The notes beneath the pieces were generated by a model. It saw only the letters and a program-made list of their open reading frames with translations, was not told where the DNA came from and searched no databases. Below, in pieces: positions 56,718 to 64,000 of a stretch of 64,000 nucleotides of DNA (positions are counted from its first letter, which is position 1; each line of letters starts with the position of its first letter). The translations under genes were made by a program, and so were the position numbers. The stretch covers positions 124,001-188,000 of the forward strand of contig JAURZL010000011.1 in the NCBI GenBank assembly GCA_030653365.1, read 5' to 3'. This stretch comes from Anaerolineaceae bacterium. GTDB taxonomy: Bacteria > Chloroflexota > Anaerolineae > Anaerolineales > Anaerolineaceae.

Positions 56718-57938
56718 TTAATGGTGGTGGTGGGTCTGGTGCCATTGGTTATCTGGACCTAAATATTTACGAATCCAGGGGTATTGTTGATGACGGGTAG
56801 CAAAAATGGAAGCTAATGCAGTTGTTACGGGAATGGAAATAAATAAACCAATTGAACCAACCAGCGTGCGGACAATTTCTTCAGCGATGAAGCTGATATT
56901 AATCAACATTGCTGGGTCCTGATTACTGATGGTAAATAATAATAACATTGGTAATGAAGCTCCAGCGTAGGCGAGGACCAAGGTGTTGACAGTGGCGGCA
57001 GCATGATCACGGCCAATATTCATTGCACGTTTGAAAAGGAATCCAAAAGTCAATGAAGAGTTAGCTGCATGTAATTCGAACACAGCAGACGCCTGACTGA
57101 TTACCAGATCATCCAAAACACCTAACGCACCTATCAACATTCCAGCCAGTAGTAATCCTTTGATATTAATTGGCTGTGAGGACATTTGCGAAAGAAATAG
57201 AGCATTTTCGTCCCCGTATCCTGTCAGACGTGTAAAGTCGACAAAATATCCAGATAAGAGTCCGGTAATAACCAGAGAAATAAAAATACCTATTACGGCT
57301 GAATGCGTCTTGAGGTTCCAGCCATACACCAAAAATTGAGAGACTGCCAGAAAAACAAATGCACCAGAGATACTGACCCAAACCGGATCTTTTCCACTCA
57401 GGATTTGAGGCAAGATGTACAAAACGATGATCAAAAGGCTGAATCCGATCCCCAAAAGACTGCGGACACCTTTCCACCCACTGATGAGAACACTAATCAC
57501 AACAAATAAAAGGAATAAATAAAAAATAGGTCTTGAGCGAACAAAGTCGGTGAAGAATGCGCGCAGCTCACCCGTATCAGGTCGTTGTCCGACCGTAACC
57601 AGAATGTAATCTCCTTCTTTGATCTGTTCATCTCCGCCTAATATCTGCCGCAACCCATAATCTACGGTCAGGACTGCTCCTTTAAAATCGCCTTCTACCA
57701 ATTCCACATCAAAAACCTGATAGTTTTGAACAGTGCCACCAAGATCAGTTACACCTTCTTCAATCATATTGATGACTTTGGCACTTACCGTATTCGATTC
57801 GTAGCCTGTATTAAATTCAGGACTTGTTTCCAGTGCATGCAATTTTAAACCAGGGGAAACCATAAAAAAAACAAGTACAGCAAAAATTAAAACCAAGATT
57901 GTTGGAATGAGTATGGAATGCTCTTTTTTGTTATTCAT
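56718..57938 (-). CDS. YibE/F family membrane protein
   Basis: 406 residues. An N-terminal membrane anchor, a soluble extracytoplasmic beta domain (about 35-130), then about seven membrane helices with the family blocks GALGVLDDLVISQASAVFEL and MNIGRDHAAATVNTLVLAYAGASLP. The C-terminus ends with a His-rich tail (HQTHHHH) that might bind metal. Transport role suspected for the family, substrate unknown. Confidence 0.88.
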   Translation of the reverse strand: MNNKKEHSILIPTILVLIFAVLVFFMVSPGLKLHALETSPEFNTGYESNTVSAKVINMIEEGVTDLGGTVQNYQVFDVELVEGDFKGAVLTVDYGLRQILGGDEQIKEGDYILVTVGQRPDTGELRAFFTDFVRSRPIFYLFLLFVVISVLISGWKGVRSLLGIGFSLLIIVLYILPQILSGKDPVWVSISGAFVFLAVSQFLVYGWNLKTHSAVIGIFISLVITGLLSGYFVDFTRLTGYGDENALFLSQMSSQPINIKGLLLAGMLIGALGVLDDLVISQASAVFELHAANSSLTFGFLFKRAMNIGRDHAAATVNTLVLAYAGASLPMLLLFTISNQDPAMLINISFIAEEIVRTLVGSIGLFISIPVTTALASIFATRHQQYPWIRKYLGPDNQWHQTHHHH

Positions 57939-57950
57939 GTTACCTCGAGT

Positions 57951-57988
57951 AAAAAATAAATAGCGCAGGAGAATTCGCCTGCGCTATT
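57951..57988 (-). terminator. Intrinsic terminator after the CBS-domain gene
   Basis: An 11-bp stem (57959-57969 with 57978-57988), 8-base loop. On the minus strand it is followed by TTTATTTTTT. Confidence 0.88.
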
Positions 57989-58009
57989 ATAGAATTTCTA
58001 AGCAGGTGA

Positions 58010-58447
58010 TTAAATCATATTAACCCAAAGGAAATGTTCTAATAGATCAATAGTTTCCTGTTTCTCATCGAGAAGTTGTTTTACAACATCACCAATGGAT
58101 ACAATACCTATCATTTTACCATTCTCTAAAACAGGCAAATGACGCAGCTTCTTATTTGTCATGACTGCCATGCATTCTTCCACTTTTTGTTCAGGATCAA
58201 CAAAATAAACCGGATGCACCATCAACGCTTCAACAGGTTTATTCATGTCAAAACATTCGTCATTAATTGCATCTCTGGCGAAATCGCGTTCTGAAAAAAA
58301 ACCTACGACTTTCTCATCTTTAACCACGGGGAGCGCTCCGACATTATGAGTTTTCATGAGCTCCAATGCTTCCCGAATGGTTGACTCTGGATAAGTGACC
58401 CACAAATTACTTTTTTTGTTTTTGAGCATATCATTTACAGTAGCCAT
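58010..58447 (-). CDS. CBS-domain pair protein
   Basis: 145 residues made of two CBS motifs (about 15-65 and 80-135) with SERDFARDAI and SIGDVVKQLL. Such stand-alone pairs bind adenine nucleotides and regulate partners. AGGAAA precedes the ATG. No partner gene adjacent. Confidence 0.88.
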   Translation of the reverse strand: MATVNDMLKNKKSNLWVTYPESTIREALELMKTHNVGALPVVKDEKVVGFFSERDFARDAINDECFDMNKPVEALMVHPVYFVDPEQKVEECMAVMTNKKLRHLPVLENGKMIGIVSIGDVVKQLLDEKQETIDLLEHFLWVNMI

Positions 58448-58634
58448 GTTTATTTCCTCTCAGAAAATAAGAAAGTTGCTTATGAAAATTATGGCAATTG
58501 ATGGTTGATGTGTCAAGTTTCTGTCTAAATTTTTTCTTTTTGAATTAGAGTCAAATTTAAAAGAGCGTATGAATGGGTCGAAAGGTTATCAGTTCCACCA
58601 ACCTGTAATACAATTATCCAGATTAAGGATAAAA

Positions 58635-59609
58635 ATGTCCACTTCCATAAAAGAAAAATACTTTCAAAAAAAATCTGAAACTAAATCCATCAGTGCTGCT
58701 CTAGATAATATCGAAGCAATCCTTGGCAAATTGGATGGTTCTCCCAGTCCATTGGCCGAAAAAGTTTTAGAGACAATGGATGAAATCCAATTTCAAATGA
58801 AGTCTGACCAGCGAGAAGAGCTTGAGGAAATTAAGATTAAAACACAATTGACATTTGTGTCAAAGAAAATTCGAGCGATGGCAAAGGTGCTTGTAAAAAC
58901 AATTGGGGGAAAAAGAGCATTACAAGAAAAAAGAAAGTCGTTGGGCGTTTCTGTGAAGCAGGAGCAATGGTGGTGGTATTTAGATGAATACCTGGAATTA
59001 AAAAAGAAAAATGAAATCAAACGACTTGGGTTTATTGGATTCTTCTTGATTATCGTTTTTGTTGTGATGGCTGATGTCTATGATAAATTTATTGCTCCGC
59101 CTCCAGAAGTAAGAGCCAGATTGGAATTTGAAACCAGAATTGATAATCTGATCGAAAATGATGACTATAATGCCGCCATATCAGAAACCGATAAGGCTCT
59201 GGATCTGGCTCCTGAATATTATCCACTCTGGATAAAAAAAGGTGTGCTGGCAAAAGTTTTAGGAAATGAGAAAGTCGAGCAGGAATCCTATGAAACCGCA
59301 CTTTTGTATGTGGAGAATTTGGAATATTTTTATTATGAAAGAGGAAGTGTTTTTATGCAGTTTGGACTATTGGATGATTTATTGTCAGAAGTAGATAATA
59401 TTTTGGCGGTAAATCCTCAATCAGCAGAAGCTTATCTCTATCGGGGACTTGTTCAAGAAGTTCAGGGTCAAAATTCGGAAGCATTTCAATCATTTGAAAA
59501 AGCTTCAATACTGGCAGAAGAGCAAAATAAAACACAACTTGTCGCGACGATTCGGATGAGAATGGCAATGATTATGCAATCGATTGCCATTCCCACCCCG
59601 GAAAATTAA
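58635..59609 (+). CDS. Membrane-anchored TPR protein
   Basis: 324 residues from the ATG at 58635, which has AAGGA upstream. A charged helical N-terminal half, one membrane helix (RLGFIGFFLIIVFVVMADVY), then TPR-like repeats (DNYNAAISETDKALDLAPEYYPLWIKKG-like units and NPQSAEAYLYRGLVQEVQGQNSEAFQSFEKA). A scaffold role is likely. Convergent with the DUF4340 gene. Not further assigned. Confidence 0.72.
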   Translation: MSTSIKEKYFQKKSETKSISAALDNIEAILGKLDGSPSPLAEKVLETMDEIQFQMKSDQREELEEIKIKTQLTFVSKKIRAMAKVLVKTIGGKRALQEKRKSLGVSVKQEQWWWYLDEYLELKKKNEIKRLGFIGFFLIIVFVVMADVYDKFIAPPPEVRARLEFETRIDNLIENDDYNAAISETDKALDLAPEYYPLWIKKGVLAKVLGNEKVEQESYETALLYVENLEYFYYERGSVFMQFGLLDDLLSEVDNILAVNPQSAEAYLYRGLVQEVQGQNSEAFQSFEKASILAEEQNKTQLVATIRMRMAMIMQSIAIPTPEN

Positions 59610-59615
59610 AGAGAA

Positions 59616-60581
59616 TTACTCGTTTCCTGTTTCTTCCGTAGGAATCGGACTGGAAAAATCATCTGCGCTCAGATTGATAAATCGTTCGGCATTAAAACTG
59701 CTAATTTTGTAAATATATTCCCCGCCACTCCATTTCGCATAATAATTACCTGCGCTGTCCTGACCACCAATTACCAATTCACCGAATTGAGGCTTGCCTG
59801 CATCATTTGCATAATGAATCGTCAAGGTTGCAGCAGGGGTATCGAATCCATATTCTGGTAAGTCAGTCTTCGCCACTGGTTCAACAAATCGGAGGGTGGT
59901 GAAACCAGTCAATAAACTGCTCCACTTGCTTTGATCAAACTCATTACCTTCCTCAATTTGGTTTGTTGTCCAGACCGAATTGGCATCCGGTTCAAATACA
60001 AAATTACCTTCCGCACTTTTTACTTCGATTTTATTAACAGTTGTGCTAACAATTTGGAAAATGACAGTATCAACCCAATTGGCAATTGTTGCGGAAACTT
60101 GCATGCTGGTAAGGGCATTCGTCAGATAGACTTCAGGTTCTCCTGACATTCTAAAATGAATGTTGTTTGTAGCCGGGGAGGAACCGAAATAGATCACTTC
60201 TGATTTTCCGTTGATTGTCATTTCCACTTTTCGATCAAAATTATTATCCGAAATACTCAAGCGGTCATGGCTTGATTCTGAACGGGTAACCAACCGATTA
60301 TCACGAATGGTAGCAAGCTTTTCCACTAATTCCTGAACTTTTGCAGTTTGAACAGGATAATCATCCTGAAGCGGCAGCACCCATCCATCCCCACTTTTTT
60401 GGATTGATATAAGATTGCCTGTGGAATCGCTGATGTTTATTGCTGAAATTGTTTCGATTTTCAGGTCAGTGAATATCAGGTTGTTGCTGGCAGCAACAGG
60501 TCGCTGTAAAAGAAAGACAACCAATATCAGAATGATTTGCAAGCCAAGAAATGCGATCAGGTACTTTTGTGTTTTATTCAT
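59616..60581 (-). CDS. DUF4340 domain protein
   Basis: 321 residues. N-terminal membrane anchor, then two related beta-rich DUF4340 units (about 70-195 and 200-300). DUF4340 proteins regularly accompany GldG-type ABC export components. Here the gene overlaps the ABC-2/GldG fusion gene by 8 bp and is the last of that operon. Confidence 0.85.
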   Translation of the reverse strand: MNKTQKYLIAFLGLQIILILVVFLLQRPVAASNNLIFTDLKIETISAINISDSTGNLISIQKSGDGWVLPLQDDYPVQTAKVQELVEKLATIRDNRLVTRSESSHDRLSISDNNFDRKVEMTINGKSEVIYFGSSPATNNIHFRMSGEPEVYLTNALTSMQVSATIANWVDTVIFQIVSTTVNKIEVKSAEGNFVFEPDANSVWTTNQIEEGNEFDQSKWSSLLTGFTTLRFVEPVAKTDLPEYGFDTPAATLTIHYANDAGKPQFGELVIGGQDSAGNYYAKWSGGEYIYKISSFNAERFINLSADDFSSPIPTEETGNE

Positions 60582-63459
60582 TGGATGCTCCTTTTACTAA
60601 TTTTGATTGTTCATCAGCCAGGAGATTGATAGACTTATTCTTGCGTTTCTGAAATTGCCAATACCCATACAATCCAAACAATAAGATTGCTTCAATGATG
60701 TAAATGCTGATTTCCCAGAATGATTGTTGGTTCGATTCAAGCAGGATCAATACCCGTGTGGCAGTACCACGAGAGCGGATGGATAGAAGATCGGTATCTT
60801 CAACCGACCAATCAACTGCATTCTGCAGCAAACGCAAATTATTAATTACATAATCCTGGGTCAAGCGGGAAGATAACTGAAGTGGAAAATCATCAATAAA
60901 GCCTGAACTACCAAACACTACCAGACGACTGTTTAGGGAGGATTGAGAAACTGTTATTAAGCCTGTATTTGTTGACTGTGTGCCATCAGCATTTGTGAAA
61001 GTCGGTACTGGCTTATCTTTAAAGTATGATTCAAAACTGCCTTGAACGGAGACTGCCAATGGGTAAGAGGAACGAGTTTCGCCTGTGGCAAAACCAAGCT
61101 CTGGATACAACTCAAAATCTGGTTGGATGCTGGTGCTGGTTGACGTCCAGGAATCAGTGCTTGATTTGATTATGATGGATGTTTCACGTGACAGATGTAG
61201 TTCTTCGTTCAGTTGTACCGGGGATGCCCAATTAAAGCTGATAGCTGGTAAACCGGAAGCTATAACTTTTTCACTATCCATCATGTTTGGACGTACATCT
61301 ACAAAGAAAGGATATTGGACAGCTTGAATTTCCTGCACTTGAACCTGACCAACATCTCGATTAACTGTCACCGGAAAAGCCGCATTTTGTGTATCCATCA
61401 CCAATTGATCCTGTACAGAAATGCCGTAAGAATTAAGCATTTCTGTCAATCCGGTATTGATAGGTGTCAGGGTTAAAAATCCGCCGAAGGGATCAGCATC
61501 CAGTTTGTAAGGGCTGATTGCCAGGATAACTGCTCCGCCACGCATTAAGAATTGATCCAGTGCGTACTGTTCGATTTCTCCCAGATCCTGGGGAGCAATG
61601 ACAACAACCGCATCGAAATTATCAGGAATTCGGCCAGTGCTTAGATCGGCATACTGTAATTCATAATCACTATTCAGTTGTTCCACAGCAAATTGGTAAC
61701 TTGAAATAGGTTGTTGGGTTTGTCCAAACATATCCTGGGTGGAAGTTTGTGGTGGTGTCCAGATACCAATCACTTTTAAAAACCCGCTGGAGGTTCTTTT
61801 TAATGCGGATTCAATCGACAGGCGAATATCAGCTTCATTGGCTTCGGTTGGTGGGTAAATAATCTGTCCTTGTTCCCCATTTTGCAGGAGTAAATGGAAG
61901 AAATACGAATCTTGAGAAAAAAGAGCAACAGGGTAAGGCTCAATGCCTATTTCTTCGATTAATTGTTGACGGGTGATGGATGCGCCATCAATGTCCGGAT
62001 CAACAATTTCGAAGATCAGCTTTCCATTCGATTGATCCTGAATCTGATTAGCTACCTGATTAATCATGACTACGATTTCATTTTCACTGGCTGGCAGAAG
62101 AGTCTGGGAAAGGAGTAAAGTCAATTTGACGGGTTCCTGCAATTCTGCCAGGATTGAGTCGATGCTTTGAAATCCATAGACTGTTTTCTTAATTGCTGAA
62201 GTCAGGTTGTATTCCAAGTTTTTCAAACTGACATTAACGCCTGTTGCCGACTGTTGGACTTCGATCAATTCGTCTAATCCAATCACAATTGATTGATCAC
62301 CGTAGCGAACCAAAATATTAAAATAAGCATTAATAATGGAAGATTCGTTTCGTCCAGCAATTTGAAATGGGGTTGGTTGGATGCCATAAGCCTGATTTGC
62401 TTCGGTTTCGATTTCAGGATCAGCGATTGGATCAATAATTTCGGTGGTCAGCATTCCACGGGAAGCGATCTCATATTCCTTCAACATGTCACTGACCTGC
62501 GGAATTAAGGGGGAAAGTAATGGATGGGTTTTTTCACTCAGGTAAGCACGGATGAGGAGTTGTTCAGGCAGTGTTGAAATCAGATCCTTGGTGGTCTGAG
62601 AAATGGTGAATTCTTTTTGAGCAGTCAGATCCAGCCGTAATCCGTAAAGAGGATAGACCCATATATTGATTAAGAGTAGGTTCAGACAGATTAATGCAGT
62701 TGTGCGCAAGTAGGAAAAGCGATATGGCGTTGGTTGTTGTGACCAGCGCATACTATCGATGGAAAGGATGTTTAATGTCAGGAAAAAAGCACTGAGAGAG
62801 CCATAATAGATCAAATCACGCAAGTCAATGACACCACGCTGGATGCTCTCAAATCGGCTGCCAGTCCCAATAGATCTTAGAATTTCAACGGTAACACCTG
62901 AGAAAAATCCGGTAAAAAACGCACTTCCAATCAAATAAAAGGCACCACCGGTAATAACTGTCAGAATTAATGCAACAATCTGATTATCGGTGCGTGAAGA
63001 AATAAATAATCCAATAGATGCATAAGCGGCTGCAATTAAAATGGATGCCAGATAACCACCGAAGACAGGACCCCAATCCAGATTGCCTAATAAGGAAACC
63101 ATGATGGGAAGTGGTAATGTCAACAGTAAGGCAATGCCAATCATACTCATGACTGCCAGAAATTTGCCCAGAACCAATTGAACATGGCTGGTAGGTAATG
63201 ACAATAAGATCTCAAGTGTTCCGGAGCGTTGTTCTTCACTCCATTGCCGCATGGTCAAGGCAGAAATTAAGAAGATTAACAGAACCGGCATCCAGGAAAA
63301 CATTGGGCGAATATCTGCGATCCCTCTGCCAAAAAACCGTTCCACACTGAAAAAAATGATGGCAATCGCTGCCAGAAACGTACCTAAAAAGATAACTGCC
63401 AGTAAAGAGTTAAAATAACTATTGAGTTCTTTGCGGGTTATAGCGATAATTTGTTTCAT
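60574..63459 (-). CDS. Fused ABC-2 permease (GldF-like) and GldG-like auxiliary protein
   Basis: 961 residues from the ATG at 63459, which has GAGG 6 bases upstream. Residues about 1-260 form six membrane helices of an ABC-2 permease (ITRKELNSYFNSLL, MRQWSEEQRSGTLEILLSLPTSHVQLVLGKFLAVM). The rest (about 280-900) is the GldG/IFT52-like extracytoplasmic domain, with a final membrane helix near 925-945. In Bacteroidota these are separate gliding proteins; fusion is known in other phyla. Cargo unknown. Confidence 0.88.
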   Translation of the reverse strand: MKQIIAITRKELNSYFNSLLAVIFLGTFLAAIAIIFFSVERFFGRGIADIRPMFSWMPVLLIFLISALTMRQWSEEQRSGTLEILLSLPTSHVQLVLGKFLAVMSMIGIALLLTLPLPIMVSLLGNLDWGPVFGGYLASILIAAAYASIGLFISSRTDNQIVALILTVITGGAFYLIGSAFFTGFFSGVTVEILRSIGTGSRFESIQRGVIDLRDLIYYGSLSAFFLTLNILSIDSMRWSQQPTPYRFSYLRTTALICLNLLLINIWVYPLYGLRLDLTAQKEFTISQTTKDLISTLPEQLLIRAYLSEKTHPLLSPLIPQVSDMLKEYEIASRGMLTTEIIDPIADPEIETEANQAYGIQPTPFQIAGRNESSIINAYFNILVRYGDQSIVIGLDELIEVQQSATGVNVSLKNLEYNLTSAIKKTVYGFQSIDSILAELQEPVKLTLLLSQTLLPASENEIVVMINQVANQIQDQSNGKLIFEIVDPDIDGASITRQQLIEEIGIEPYPVALFSQDSYFFHLLLQNGEQGQIIYPPTEANEADIRLSIESALKRTSSGFLKVIGIWTPPQTSTQDMFGQTQQPISSYQFAVEQLNSDYELQYADLSTGRIPDNFDAVVVIAPQDLGEIEQYALDQFLMRGGAVILAISPYKLDADPFGGFLTLTPINTGLTEMLNSYGISVQDQLVMDTQNAAFPVTVNRDVGQVQVQEIQAVQYPFFVDVRPNMMDSEKVIASGLPAISFNWASPVQLNEELHLSRETSIIIKSSTDSWTSTSTSIQPDFELYPELGFATGETRSSYPLAVSVQGSFESYFKDKPVPTFTNADGTQSTNTGLITVSQSSLNSRLVVFGSSGFIDDFPLQLSSRLTQDYVINNLRLLQNAVDWSVEDTDLLSIRSRGTATRVLILLESNQQSFWEISIYIIEAILLFGLYGYWQFQKRKNKSINLLADEQSKLVKGASNE

Positions 63460-63467
63460 AGAGCACC

Positions 63468-64000
63468 TCACTCAGAAATCGCAAGTTCATTAAAAACTGA
63501 TTCAAGGGTATGAATATCTTTACGAAGTTCGCGCACCGGCCAATTATTCTCAACGGCGAGTTGAAAAATTCTTGGTGTAATGTCTGCAGCCGGTTGGCCT
63601 TGAATGAAAAAATGGGGAAATTCATGATTATCAACTTCTCTATTTACACCAACAACTCCTTCGAGTTTTTTCAAAAGATTGACAGTATTTGGACGATCTT
63701 CATCCAGGATTAAAATGGCGTTATCCGTATTAGCCAATTTAGATAAGCGTGAATCAGCCTTGATTTTCCCATTCATAATCATGATGACGCGATCACAAAG
63801 CGCTTCCACTTCCGAAAGAATATGGGTTGAGAACAGAATGGTGCTTTGCTTCGCAAGGTTTTTTATTAACTGGCGAATCTCAATGATTTGTGTAGGATCC
63901 AATCCAACCGTCGGTTCATCGAGGATGAGAATTTCGGGTTTGTGCAGAATTGCCTGAGCCAAACCAACGCGTTGGCGCATACCTTTGCTGAGTTGTCCGA
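63468..64000 (-). CDS. ABC transporter ATP-binding protein (N-terminal part beyond window edge)
   Basis: C-terminal half only: signature [16 protein letters not shown], Walker [14 protein letters not shown] and H-loop [17 protein letters not shown], followed by the C-terminal extension typical of GldA/CcmA-type ATPases. It drives the permease fusion encoded immediately downstream. The Walker A motif lies outside the window. Confidence 0.93.
   Translation of the reverse strand, partial: GQLSKGMRQRVGLAQAILHKPEILILDEPTVGLDPTQIIEIRQLIKNLAKQSTILFSTHILSEVEALCDRVIMIMNGKIKADSRLSKLANTDNAILILDEDRPNTVNLLKKLEGVVGVNREVDNHEFPHFFIQGQPAADITPRIFQLAVENNWPVRELRKDIHTLESVFNELAISE

Overview
The window is chromosomal DNA, probably from a Chloroflexota (Anaerolineae-like) bacterium. 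Reasons: moderate-to-low GC; a long-form ProRS-like protein of the type I associate with Anaerolineae; sortase, LCP and PIG-L proteins together with secreted multicopper enzymes; many DUF2089/SHOCT, 7TM-sensor GGDEF and YibE/F type genes; and canonical SD/-10/-35 signals. The taxonomic call is inference. No rRNA, tRNA, CRISPR array or intact insertion sequence was seen.

Region 1 (1-17.4 kb) is a secreted oxidation island on the plus strand. It holds a NarL-type two-component pair (kinase cut by the window edge), then a duplicated two-gene unit. Each unit is a short protein derived from the N-terminal half of an IS1182-type transposase (no DDE domain) followed by a giant exported protein of about 1,725-1,755 aa. 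The giant protein fuses a vanadium-haloperoxidase-like domain, a complete multicopper oxidase and three fibronectin type III domains. A di-haem cytochrome c peroxidase/MauG-like protein lies between the two units, and a fatty acid desaturase closes the region.

Region 2 (17.5-26 kb) holds a DUF2089/SHOCT pair, SixA, and a concentration of RNA modification genes: RsmI, RsmE, an RsmF-like m5C methyltransferase, two tandem homologues of the 16S rRNA m7G1405 (aminoglycoside-resistance, ArmA/Rmt) methyltransferases, and a divergent tRNA-guanine-transglycosylase paralogue. The last four form one tightly overlapping operon. A queuosine-precursor transporter (YhhQ) is nearby.

Region 3 (26-38 kb) contains small regulatory and transport genes, thioredoxin, an S9 peptidase, an AlaX plus degenerate ProRS pair that looks like a tRNA proofreading module, DeoC, and an NMT1/THI5-type ABC transporter. 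The transporter operon is led by an unusual IclR-PNPOx fusion regulator, preceded by a 38-bp palindrome.

Region 4 (38-64 kb) is mostly cell-surface and housekeeping: sortase, signal peptidase I, an LCP protein, two diguanylate cyclases, a PIG-L deacetylase, a CsoR-CopZ-CopA copper operon with a clear promoter/operator, class II aldolase, a dynamin-like GTPase, PepF, YibE/F, a CBS protein, and a Gld-type ABC exporter operon cut by the right edge. The copper operon and the copper oxidases are probably physiologically linked, though they are 30 kb apart.
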